Assembly: GCF_013744875.1 (NCBI RefSeq) | Contig: NZ_CP059399.1 | Location: 7,626,001 to 7,690,000 of the forward strand | Origin: Nocardia huaxiensis | GTDB lineage: Bacteria > Actinomycetota > Actinomycetes > Mycobacteriales > Mycobacteriaceae | DNA length: 64,000 bases | Reading direction: 5' to 3' | Shown: positions 34,201 through 43,129 of the stretch, in pieces | Position numbering within the stretch: position 1 is the first letter of the stretch | How the letters are laid out: every line of letters begins with the position of its first letter | Position numbers and translations under genes: made by a program | The notes under the pieces: model-generated | Database searches by the model: none | Told to the model about the DNA's origin: nothing | The model's input: the letters and a program-made list of their open reading frames with translations, nothing else

Positions 34201-36194
34201 ACGAGTTCATTGAGCCCGTCGGCCTCGGCGCGGCCGAACCACAGCGCCTCGAACGCCTCGGTGAAGCGTTCCCGCAGCCCGCGCACCTGATCGTCGAGCA
34301 CGCCGAGCCGGACCGAGGATTCCACCAGTTCGGCGTCCATGTTGCGGTCCAGCGAACTGCGCAACAGCTCCGGCCGGGCCAGCAGGCCGAAGTCGTAGAT
34401 CCATTGCTCCGGACCGTGATCCAGCTCCACCTGGTGCGGGCGTTCGTCGATGACCTCCACGCCGAGGCTCTGCAGCACCGGCAGCACCTGGCTCAGCGAG
34501 ATGCCGCTGCCGCCGATGTAGAGGGTGAAGCGCCAGGAGCCGGGCTCGGAATCGGGCCGCCGGTACAGGTGCTGGTCGATGCCGCCGTCAGGAATCCGTT
34601 GCAGCCGGACGATATCGGCCAGTGCGCGGGTGGAGCCGAAATCCTCCTTGTAGCTTTCCGGGAAGGCGTCGGCGTAGCGCTGCACGGCGGCCGGATCCAG
34701 CACGGTGGAGGTGGCGGCTTCGTCGCGCAGGTGGTCGTCCCAGGTGCGGCTGGCCTCGGCGAGCAGGTGCTGGATGCGCAGCCGGTTGGCCTCGGAGGTG
34801 TCGGCCGAGATGCCCTGGTCGGGCAGGCGGACCGTGAAATACACACTGGCGAGGTCGCTTTCGGACACGCGCGCGGAGTAGTCGATGGATTCGGCGGCGA
34901 GTTCGCGGACCAGGATGTCCTGCATCTCCAGGCGCACCCGGGTGGTGTAGCGGTCGCGCGGCAGATAGACCATGCAGGCCACGAAGCGACCGTAGCCGTC
35001 CATGCGCATGAAGAGCCGAACCTGGCGGCGCATACCGACATTCAGGACCGCGGAGGCGGTGCGGCGCAGGGTGTCCGCGTCGGAGGAGAACAGTTCGGTG
35101 CGCGGGAAGGACTGGATGACCTCGAGCATCTCCTGGCCGGAGAAGGAGTCCAGGTCGAAACCGGCGGCCTCGATGATGGCGCGCACCCGGCGTTCGATGA
35201 CGGGGATGTCGAGCACGTTCTCGTGCATGGCGGTGACGGTGAAGACGCCGATGAACAGGTGTTCGCCTGTGACAGTGCCGGTTTCGTCCAGCTCGGCGAC
35301 GCCGACGAAGTACGGGTACACCGCCCGGTGCACGGTGGCCGGGACCAGGCCCTGGGTGAGCATGAGCAGGGGCTGATCGCCGCCGTTGTCGGGGACGCGG
35401 AAGTCGGTGCCGACATTGGGGCGCAGCACGCCGAGGCTGGTGTCGGGCAGGATGACGGACTTCTGCTCGCCGTCGACCTGGCTGCGTTCGTAGCGGGCGT
35501 ATCCGAGCACGGTGAAGTGGCCGTCGGCGAGCCAGCGCAGCAGTTCCGCGCAGTCCCTGAGATCCGTTGCGGGGAACGGGGTCATGCCGGTTTTGGCGGC
35601 GGCGTCCAGTTCGTCGGCGACCCGCTCCTGCGCCTCGCGCATGGCGTCGGTGTCCTCGATGACGCGGCGCACGTCGGTGAGCACGTCGGGCAGCGCGGAT
35701 TCGATGAGCCGCAGCTGTTCGCGACTGGTGGAGGGATGCAGCTGCACGTGCATCCAGGATTCGCGTAATCCGGTGGCGCCGTTGCCGTCCACCTCGTGCG
35801 GCACGGCCGTCTCCAGGTTGCCGCCGGCGTCGCGGGTGACCTCGAAGATGGGGTGCACGACCTCGGTCACGCTGATGCCCATGCGGCTCAGCGAGGAGGT
35901 GATCGACTCGACCAGCATGGGCATGTCGTCGGTGACCATCTGCACGGCGGCGCCGAGATCGGTCTCGTCGTCGGGGTGGTAGACCCGCACATCGGCGGTG
36001 GCCGGTGCGCGGTGTATGCCGAGTTCCATGTGGCGGCGGAAGATCTGGGTGGAGGTCGCGGGAATAGCGCAGTCCGCATCGCCCGCGTCCACGTGTCGGA
36101 AGTACGCCTCCTCGAGGGACACGAGATTGCCGCGCAGCGTAGCCGGCAAACTCGCAGCCCAGGCCGCACTGGACAATTCGGACGAGACGGTCAT
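31293..36194 (-). CDS. gdh: NAD-specific glutamate dehydrogenase, large (180 kDa) type
   Basis: 1633 residues from ATG 36194 behind GGGAGTTGG, close to the 1624 residues of Rv2476c. The long N-terminal ACT-like regulatory region (about 1-700) precedes the catalytic core with RFGPVARGGLRWSDR, GAKGGFVVKQPP and the NAD-binding part (VGVGDMSGDVFGNGML). The C-terminal helical domain completes the L-GDH family. It catabolises glutamate to 2-oxoglutarate and ammonia; in mycobacteria it is controlled by the GarA/PknG system, not tested here. Confidence 0.96.
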   Translation of the reverse strand: MTVSSELSSAAWAASLPATLRGNLVSLEEAYFRHVDAGDADCAIPATSTQIFRRHMELGIHRAPATADVRVYHPDDETDLGAAVQMVTDDMPMLVESITSSLSRMGISVTEVVHPIFEVTRDAGGNLETAVPHEVDGNGATGLRESWMHVQLHPSTSREQLRLIESALPDVLTDVRRVIEDTDAMREAQERVADELDAAAKTGMTPFPATDLRDCAELLRWLADGHFTVLGYARYERSQVDGEQKSVILPDTSLGVLRPNVGTDFRVPDNGGDQPLLMLTQGLVPATVHRAVYPYFVGVAELDETGTVTGEHLFIGVFTVTAMHENVLDIPVIERRVRAIIEAAGFDLDSFSGQEMLEVIQSFPRTELFSSDADTLRRTASAVLNVGMRRQVRLFMRMDGYGRFVACMVYLPRDRYTTRVRLEMQDILVRELAAESIDYSARVSESDLASVYFTVRLPDQGISADTSEANRLRIQHLLAEASRTWDDHLRDEAATSTVLDPAAVQRYADAFPESYKEDFGSTRALADIVRLQRIPDGGIDQHLYRRPDSEPGSWRFTLYIGGSGISLSQVLPVLQSLGVEVIDERPHQVELDHGPEQWIYDFGLLARPELLRSSLDRNMDAELVESSVRLGVLDDQVRGLRERFTEAFEALWFGRAEADGLNELVLRAGLNWRAVSILRAYSKYLQQAGFPYSQAAITRVLLAYPEAAQMFVDLFAAVFDPDSADPEHARDLEGALRHRIDEVVSLDADRILRAILGLIKATLRTNYYVTDAHGQVRDYLSFKVEPQEIAELPKPRPQFEIWVYSPRVEGVHLRFGPVARGGLRWSDRLEDFRTEILGLVKAQAVKNAVIVPVGAKGGFVVKQPPAATADPVADRQTLQAEGITCYRTFISGLLDVTDNVDRATGEVIPPARVLRRDGDDTYLVVAADKGTATFSDIANDVANQYGFWLGDAFASGGSAGYDHKAMGITARGAWESVKRHFAEMDIDTQTEDFTVVGVGDMSGDVFGNGMLLSRHIRLVAAFDHRHIFLDPNPDAESSFAERERMFALPRSSWADYDKTLISEGGGIFDRTVKSVPISDQAREALGLAADITALSPPELIRAILKSPAQLLWNGGIGTYIKASTETNADVGDKSNDAVRVNGKDLRVKVIGEGGNLGATALGRIEFCRNGGKMNTDALDNSAGVDCSDHEVNIKVLLDGVVSSGELPEADRNPLLASMTDEVAALVLQDNISQNFLMGMSRAEAPRMLNVHARVIEDLEERRGLDRELEALPTDAEIKARSEQGTGLTSPELSNLMAHVKLSLKADLLAGELPDSAYFSARLPQYFPKPLRTRFAPAIKRHRLRREITTTMLVNEVVDLGGITYAHRLNEEIGATASDAVRAFTAATQIFGLHSIWDRIREAEISTGTKDVLELETKRTLDRASRWLLNNRPQPIAVGAEIHRYSQEVHKLAPKVSGWLRGHHIDTLNEQSQALIGQGTPSALATEVFGLLNLFPLLDVIDIADITDRSGDEVGALYYALNDHLKIDWLLQAVSHLERGDRWHALARLALRDDMYGSLRSLTLDVLSAGDPEETAEEKIAYWESKNQSRLGRARAALSELFESGTHDLATLSVAARQVRSMVSGVGAQSEVPR

Positions 36195-36563
36195 TTCGCC
36201 AACTCCCTCGGATTCGGTTCCGTAACAAAGTGACGCCGGGTCCGAGAGTAGCTGGGCGCTGGAGACGCCGGGCTGAATTCCTCTCAATGCCGCGCCGCGT
36301 CGCACACTTCGGACAAACCAGACGGTACGGCGCATGCCGTACCTGACCGGAATGACCAGGTGACGTACGACAAACCTTGCACCAAAACGGATTTCACGCA
36401 GTATTGCGCACGCGAAATCTACGAGTTCGCTCAGCGATCGCTGTTCACGCAGCGGCTACCTATGACTGCACAGCAAACGTTGAGCTGTCCAGCTAACGAC
36501 CGATTGCTTGCACGCAGACAGCAGTGCCGCTGCGCGCAATCAAACAGCCGAGTACTACCCCAA

Positions 36564-36592
36564 CGCATCCCCCACCCGAAGTGAGGGATGCG
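36564..36592. terminator. hairpin between ettA and gdh
   Basis: CGCATCCC (36564-36571) pairs with GGGATGCG (36585-36592), extended inside by CAC / GTG around loop CCGAA with one mismatch. It lies about 70 bases past the ettA stop on the minus strand. Confidence 0.65.
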
Positions 36593-36615
36593 CGGACCGC
36601 TTCCAGCGGCCCGGT

Positions 36616-36661
36616 GGGGTTCCGGGGCGAAGCCCCTCGAGAGCCTCCCGAGAGTTCCGGG
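36616..36661 (-). repeat. dispersed 3'-end hairpin repeat, copy 2
   Basis: Hairpin GGGGC-GAA-GCCCC plus the tail CCTCCCGAGAGTTCCGGG (36644-36661), one base from the ettA stop. The same arrangement stands at 17509-17556 after the DUF5130 gene. Confidence 0.7.
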
Positions 36662-36662
36662 A

Positions 36663-38339
<1,677 letters not shown>

Positions 38340-38349
38340 ATCGGCAAGC

Positions 38350-38796
38350 CTATCTGTGTTCGATTGCCGGATCTCCGGCGCGGTCATCATCGGTCGGCGG
38401 GTGTTGCACGGGCTCCGGGCGAGGCGGCTCACCGAAGTGTTTGCGCTGCACCGGGGCATGGCATCGCCCCAGGTCGGGCCCCAATGCCAGCGCCCGCATC
38501 TCGAGGTCCACCCGCTCCACCCCAGCGCGGCTGGTGTACTCGTTCGAGCGCAGCTGACCATAGGCGATAACCGGATCACCGCGCTGCAGCGACGCCTCCA
38601 CCCCGTCCACCAACTTGCGCCAGCAACTCACCGTCAGATACAGCGTGCCAGCATCGGCCCACTCCCCACTGTTCTGATCGTACCGACGCGCGGTACTCGC
38701 CAGCCGGAAACTGATCACCTGCTCCCCGTTCGGCAACTGCCGCCGCGTCGGATGAGTGACCACCCGCCCCACCACCGCCGTATTCGCCTCGTACAT
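38350..38796 (-). CDS. ssb: single-stranded DNA-binding protein paralogue (Rv2478c-like)
   Basis: 148 residues from ATG 38796. An OB fold typical of SSB: VVGRVVTHPTRRQLPNGEQVISFRLAST, YLTVSCWRKLVDGV and GDPVIAYGQLRSNEY. The C-terminal tail is Pro/Asp/His-rich and lacks the DDDIPF-like acidic tip of the main SSB, so this is the second paralogue, not the essential replication protein. It leads the operon with ettA. Confidence 0.92.
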   Translation of the reverse strand: MYEANTAVVGRVVTHPTRRQLPNGEQVISFRLASTARRYDQNSGEWADAGTLYLTVSCWRKLVDGVEASLQRGDPVIAYGQLRSNEYTSRAGVERVDLEMRALALGPDLGRCHAPVQRKHFGEPPRPEPVQHPPTDDDRAGDPAIEHR

Positions 38797-38904
38797 CGCT
38801 GTCCCCCTTGAATTCTCGTCTGTCCTTCAAGGGTGACGGGGCCACGAGGCACACAACAGCCCCAGTTCCGGCAACTGTGGATAACTCGCGGATGTGAATA
38901 ACGG

Positions 38905-39864
38905 CTATAGCGTGGCGAGATCGGTATTGGCCCCGCACAGGACGACCACCGGCCGCTCCCCCGGCTGTGGCTGGTACGCGCCGCTCTGGATGGCGGCCAC
39001 GGCGGTCGCCCCGGCCGGTTCGACCACGATGCGGAACTCCCGCCACAGATATTCGCGAGCCATGACGATCGCGTCGTCGGTCACCAGTAGCGATCGCACG
39101 TCGTACCGCTGCGCGACCTCCATGGCGATGTCGCCGATCCGGTTGGCTCCCAAGGCATCCGAGGCCACACTGGCCACATGCACGTCGACCGGGTGACCGG
39201 CGGAGAGTGCCGCGTGCAGCGTGGGCGCGCCCTGCGGTTCGACGCCGATCACGCGCCCGCGCAGCCCCAAGGCCACCGAGACGCCCGCGACGAGGCCCCC
39301 GCCGCCGACGGCCACCAGCACCGGTGGTCTCCCCCGCACCTGCTCCTCGATCTCCAAACCGACCACTCCGGCGCCGGTGACGATCGCGGGCTGGTCGTAG
39401 GCGTGCAGTTGCATGGCGCCGCGTTCGGTGGCGAGCTGCGTGGCGTACCGGTGCGCTTCCGCGTAAGTCGTTCCGTGCCACAGCACTTCGGCCCCGTGCG
39501 ACCACATGGCCGCCACTTTGGTGTGCGAGGCCGATTCCGGGACCACGACGGTGCAGGTCAACCCGCGCACCGCACTGGCCAGCGCGGCGGCGATGCCGGC
39601 GTTTCCGCTGGACGCCACCACCACGCTGCTGGTCCCGCGCTGCGCCTGCAGCAGGGCGTTCAAACATCCGCGCACCTTGAAGGTCCCGCCGTGCTGCAGA
39701 TGCTCCATCTTCAAGGTCACCGGAACCAGCCCGCGCGGGCCGAGGATCTCGGTGTGGAAGACCGGTGTCTTGCGAATGTGCCCGCGCAGCAGCCGTCGTG
39801 CCTGCCGGACGTCGGATCGATACAGTCGCTTGGGTTTCCGGGTCGCCGGGGCGACGTCAATCAC
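38905..39864 (-). CDS. PLP-dependent threonine/serine dehydratase-like protein
   Basis: 319 residues. The PLP lysine is in the motif GGTFKVRG, followed by SSGNAGIAAALA (phosphate-binding Ser/Asn) and VGGGGLVAG (the Gly-rich PLP phosphate loop). The single-domain length without an ACT domain suggests the catabolic or promiscuous threonine/serine ammonia-lyase family. Its start overlaps the stop of the upstream CopD-CtaG gene by four bases. Why it is coupled to a copper-related membrane protein is unclear. Confidence 0.9.
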   Translation of the reverse strand: MIDVAPATRKPKRLYRSDVRQARRLLRGHIRKTPVFHTEILGPRGLVPVTLKMEHLQHGGTFKVRGCLNALLQAQRGTSSVVVASSGNAGIAAALASAVRGLTCTVVVPESASHTKVAAMWSHGAEVLWHGTTYAEAHRYATQLATERGAMQLHAYDQPAIVTGAGVVGLEIEEQVRGRPPVLVAVGGGGLVAGVSVALGLRGRVIGVEPQGAPTLHAALSAGHPVDVHVASVASDALGANRIGDIAMEVAQRYDVRSLLVTDDAIVMAREYLWREFRIVVEPAGATAVAAIQSGAYQPQPGERPVVVLCGANTDLATL

Positions 39865-41900
39865 TTGCGTACCTCTCGATCACGCCGGGCCAGCTCGGCG
39901 TACATGGCGTTGTACGCGGCCAGCTCCGCGTCGTCGTCCCGGTCGGCGGCGCGGTCGAGCCGGGTGGCCAGGCGGTTGTCGCTGCGCGACCATTGGATGA
40001 GCAGGGCCAGCATGACCACGACGAGCGGGATCTCACCACTGGCCCAGGCGAGGCTGCCGCCGGTGTGCTGGTCGTCGAGCAGGTTGCCGTTCCAGCCGAG
40101 GTCCAGCGAGCGGTAGAACCAGCCGCCCAGCACGGTATTCATGCCCATGAGCGCGATGCCGAAGAAGGCGTGGAAGGGCAGCGACCCGAACACCATGCCC
40201 ACCTTGGTGAGCGGCTCCACCTGACGCGGCTTGGGGTCGATGCCGATGACCACCCAGTAGAAGAGGTAGCCGCTGAGCAGGAAGTGCGTGTTCATCAATA
40301 GGTGCGCGCCGTGCGAGTCGACGAATTTGTCGAAGATGCCGCCCAGGTACAGCGCGTAGAACCCGGCCACGAAGAACACCGACGCCACCACGGGCTGAGT
40401 CATGAAGCGCGACACCGGATTGTGCACGGCGGCCAGAATCCATTCGCGCGGTCCGGGCGGCTGTCCCTTGCCCGCCGGCTTGATGGCTCGCAACGCCAGC
40501 AGCACCGGTCCGCCGAGCGCGAACAAAATCGGCGCGAGCATCGACAGCATCATGTGCTGCACCATGTGCATGCTGAACATGGCCGGCGCGTAGCGGCCGA
40601 TGCCGGAGCTGGTGGCGATGAGCAGCACCACGCATCCGGAGAGCCAGGCGATGGTCCGCCCCACCGGCCACGCGTCGCCGCGGCGGCGCAGCCGGAGCAC
40701 GCCCCGCAGATACAGCACGGCCAGCACGATGGCGAGCGTGCCGAAGATGAGGTCGAAGCGCCAGTCGAAGGCCACCCGCGCGGCGGTCGGCGGCCCGGCC
40801 AGGTTGTAGCCGATCTCGACTTCCGCGGGCGTGGGCACGGTCCGCAACTCCGGCGGCGGGGTGCGGCCGAGACCGACGGCCAGTCCGATGGTGGCCGCGA
40901 AGATCAGTGCCTCGACACTCGCGAACCGGATCAGCGCGCCGCGATCCTGCGGGTCGGCCTCCAGCGCCGGAAGCGCCTTCTGCCGCTGCGCGAATCCGAT
41001 GATGCCGAGCACCGCCAGTGCCGCCGTCTTGGCCAGCACCAGCTGCCCGTACGTGGTGGTGAACAGGTCGTCCCACGGCACCCGGACCCAGGCATTGATG
41101 ACGCCGCTGATCGCGATCACCACGAATGCCACGGTCGCGACCTTGGAGAATCGGCGCACCGCCAGCGCCGTGTACTTCCCGTCCCGGAACGCGTAGGCCA
41201 GTACCGCGAACAGTCCGCCCACCCAGAAACACGCCGCCAGCAGATGCAGGATGAGGCTGTTGGTCGCCACATCGTGCGACCCGCCCGCCGCCGAATGCCC
41301 GGTCAGCGCGACCGGCAGCAGGCAGATGATCGACCACCACAGCAGCACCGGAGTCCAGCCCCAGCGCAACGCCACTCGGCAGCCGATGGCCAGCGCCAGC
41401 ACGAAAAAGATTGTCAGCCGCCAGGATCCGGCCACATCGACCTGATCCGCGGCACGCCACACCGCCTCGGGGCGCAGCGAGTCGAGGAAAGGTTGCCCGG
41501 TGGTGTCCGACAGCGTGAGCGGCACCAGCAGCGCCGACGCCCCCGCCCACACCAGCGCGAAATTCCCCGCGCGCCGCAGCGCCCGGAACCCGCCCACATC
41601 GAGCAGCCCGTTCTCCTGCGGCGGCACGAAGAACGCCGCGAACACCAGCGACCCGACGCTCAACGCCGCCGCGAGGTCAGCGATGGCCCGCACCGCCGGC
41701 AACCCGTACGTGGTCAGCGGCCCCGGATCCGGGATCCCCAGCAGCGTCAGCGCCTGCGACGCCGACAACCCCACCACCAGCGCCGCGACCACCGCAGACA
41801 CCGCAACCCCCATCGCGGCGAGCACCGCGAACGTCCCACCGGACCCCCACCGATTCACCTCGACACGTGTTTCAGCGGACGGGTCCAGCGACGACGACAT
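39861..41900 (-). CDS. CopD-CtaG fusion membrane protein (copper handling / cytochrome oxidase assembly)
   Basis: 679 residues from ATG 41900. The N-terminal half has about eight membrane helices with the CopD pattern (LHLLAACFWVGGLFAVLAY, with His), the C-terminal half about seven helices with CtaG-like motifs (FSMHMVQHMMLSMLAPILF, NTHFLLSGYLFYWVVIG). His and Met pairs in these helices suit copper binding. The fusion (Rv0102-like) is common in actinobacteria and thought to deliver copper for cytochrome oxidase or confer copper tolerance. Overlaps the dehydratase start (ATGA). Confidence 0.92.
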   Translation of the reverse strand: MSSSLDPSAETRVEVNRWGSGGTFAVLAAMGVAVSAVVAALVVGLSASQALTLLGIPDPGPLTTYGLPAVRAIADLAAALSVGSLVFAAFFVPPQENGLLDVGGFRALRRAGNFALVWAGASALLVPLTLSDTTGQPFLDSLRPEAVWRAADQVDVAGSWRLTIFFVLALAIGCRVALRWGWTPVLLWWSIICLLPVALTGHSAAGGSHDVATNSLILHLLAACFWVGGLFAVLAYAFRDGKYTALAVRRFSKVATVAFVVIAISGVINAWVRVPWDDLFTTTYGQLVLAKTAALAVLGIIGFAQRQKALPALEADPQDRGALIRFASVEALIFAATIGLAVGLGRTPPPELRTVPTPAEVEIGYNLAGPPTAARVAFDWRFDLIFGTLAIVLAVLYLRGVLRLRRRGDAWPVGRTIAWLSGCVVLLIATSSGIGRYAPAMFSMHMVQHMMLSMLAPILFALGGPVLLALRAIKPAGKGQPPGPREWILAAVHNPVSRFMTQPVVASVFFVAGFYALYLGGIFDKFVDSHGAHLLMNTHFLLSGYLFYWVVIGIDPKPRQVEPLTKVGMVFGSLPFHAFFGIALMGMNTVLGGWFYRSLDLGWNGNLLDDQHTGGSLAWASGEIPLVVVMLALLIQWSRSDNRLATRLDRAADRDDDAELAAYNAMYAELARRDREVRK

Positions 41901-42098
41901 CCCACCAGGGTAGTTCGGAGCGCCGGTCCGGACTCCCCTGGGGTTTCCGGTCGCCCGGTCTGTCCCACCGCCCCGACGCGCCGAACAGTTGCTAGACGAC
42001 GCCGCTTTACGTATCTGGACGCTCGCTATACTCAAGTCGCTGGACACCACGATCGGAATCGGTCAATGTGGTTGGTGGTCATCACCCGATGCCCACAT

Positions 42099-42172
42099 GC
42101 CTCCGTAGCTCAGTTGGATAGAGCAAGGGCCTTCTAATCCCTAGGTCGCAGGTTCGATTCCTGCCGGGGGCG
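42099..42172 (+). tRNA. tRNA-Arg (anticodon TCT)
   Basis: A full cloverleaf: acceptor GCCTCCG / CGGGGGC (one G-T), D arm GCTC / GAGC, anticodon loop CTTCTAA with TCT, and T arm GCAGG-TTCGATT-CCTGC. The anticodon stem AGGGC / TCCCT has one C-T mismatch next to the loop. CCA is not encoded; the discriminator is G. It reads AGA codons, rare in this GC-rich genome. An accessory cassette starts right after it. Confidence 0.95.
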
Positions 42173-42545
42173 CTTTCGGGCAGTGACCTGTGCGCACAGC
42201 GCCAGGTTCACTGATACCCATGCCGAGCAGCTCTCAAACCGCCGCCGTGTGAGACCGCTCCTATTCCTTTTATATGTGCATTACTGCGCGCGTGAACACG
42301 CCGCGGAAGCCCAAGGGGATGTGGTGGTCGAGCCGAGCCGGTATCACGGGCGTCGAGGACAACCTGCTGGGAGAGGGCTGCGGCTCCATCCAACCCCTTT
42401 TCGGTCCTCCCAAGGAACCTCGAATTACGCTGCAGCCGAATACTATCGGCTTCGTACCAGGTGACGTCGCCCGCAGTCCGGCCCGTGTTCCTCGCCTCGG
42501 TGACTCGTGTTGTCGCCATGACGCGGTGGTCGGTAGCATCGCGGC
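42173..42545. other. gap between tRNA-Arg and the WXG cassette
   Basis: About 370 bases with no intact gene. It contains the broken copy of a carotenoid oxygenase 3' end (42286-42375) and otherwise sequence of lower GC. A promoter for the WXG cassette should lie near its right end, but none is clear. Confidence 0.6.
42286..42375 (-). pseudogene. fragment of a carotenoid oxygenase 3' end
   Basis: On the minus strand the translation gives QVVLDARDTGSA in one frame and then LDHHIPLGFRGVFTRA in another. This matches the intact oxygenase C-terminus QLVILDARDLESGPLA ... LDHHIPWGFHGTFTHAR at 45405-45520. At DNA level the block ending with GGGGATGTGGTGGTCGAGCC is identical in both places. The frame change and an internal deletion mark it as a decayed duplicate. 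Confidence 0.75.
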
Positions 42546-42793
42546 ATGGGTAGTGGGGGGACACCGAACGCTGGGCAAGGATTTTCCGTTGTGCCCGACG
42601 AAGTCGTCGAACTTGGTCGGCAGATGTCGGATGCGGTGCAAGCGTTGAGGTCGGCTGGACCGGGACAGCGGCTGACAATTTCGGCAAAGAATGGGCCACC
42701 GTCCCCGCGACGGCGACGCAGTTGATGAACTCCCTTGCCGGTCTTGCCGGCTCGCTCGGTGTAGCCTGCCGACGGCTATCGGCAGCAGGATGA
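42546..42793 (+). pseudogene. WXG100-type ESX small protein gene with a one-base frameshift
   Basis: From ATG 42546 the frame encodes a helical ESX-like start (PDEVVELGRQMSDAVQALRS). Reading one base shifted from about 42655 it continues WTGTAADNFGKEWATVPAT and on to a TGA at 42793. The total of 248 bases is one short of 83 codons, and the WTG matches the WXG turn between two helices. A lost G in GGTCGG(G)CTGG explains the break. It is either a real mutation or a sequencing error. An intact WXG100 gene follows. Confidence 0.7.
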
Positions 42794-42832
42794 CACGTCC
42801 GCCGCAGCTCTGGATTCGTCAAGCCTGGATCT

Positions 42833-43120
42833 ATGAGCCGCAGGTTCACCGTCGACGTCGATCATCTCGATCGAGCCGCACTTCAGCTGACAGGATTGGC
42901 CGATTTCGTCGAAGACCAACTCGACGGGCTCGACGGCCAAGTATCGGCTCTCACCGGAAACTGGAACGGCGCCGCCGCCCAGGCATTCGACGACGCGTAC
43001 GCCCAATGGGTCACAGCAGCACGGGAATTCGTCGCCAGCATCCGCGCTGCCAGTGACACAGTGCGACAAGCCCACGACCGGTTTATCGCGGCCGCTGAGC
43101 TCAACCGCCGGATGACGTAG
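42833..43120 (+). CDS. WXG100-family (EsxA/EsxB-like) protein
   Basis: 95 residues from ATG 42833. Two amphipathic helices flank the turn motif WNG at about residues 44-46 (TGNWNGAAAQAFDDAYAQW), the standard WXG100 hairpin secreted by type VII systems as a dimer. The partner is probably the product of the frameshifted gene just upstream. The 423-residue protein follows ten bases later, so these small proteins likely chaperone or co-secrete it. No ESX secretion machinery is in the window. Confidence 0.9.
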   Translation: MSRRFTVDVDHLDRAALQLTGLADFVEDQLDGLDGQVSALTGNWNGAAAQAFDDAYAQWVTAAREFVASIRAASDTVRQAHDRFIAAAELNRRMT

Positions 43121-43129
43121 GGGTCGGGT

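Larger units (their letters stand above)
36195..36662. other. gene-free gap upstream of gdh
   Basis: This 468-base gap holds the gdh promoter region and, on the far side, the ettA transcript end (hairpin 36564-36592 and repeat 36616-36661). Its middle, about 36360-36560, is visibly less GC-rich than the genes around it. No ORF with coding character or ribosome site is seen, though a regulatory RNA cannot be excluded. Confidence 0.6.

Noticed and set aside
31311..35768. About 1485-codon plus-strand frame antisense to gdh
   Set aside because: Composition is Val/Gly/His/Gln-rich shadow protein with no domain; gdh on the other strand is complete and matches its family in length.
38876..38884. 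Perfect DnaA-box-like word TGTGGATAA
   Set aside because: A single box without clustered partners, AT-rich unwinding region or dnaA/dnaN genes; probably chance.
40302..42137. Long plus-strand frame antisense to the CopD-CtaG gene, reaching into the tRNA
   Set aside because: Arg/His/Pro-rich shadow translation with no family resemblance, and it reads through the tRNA-Arg.
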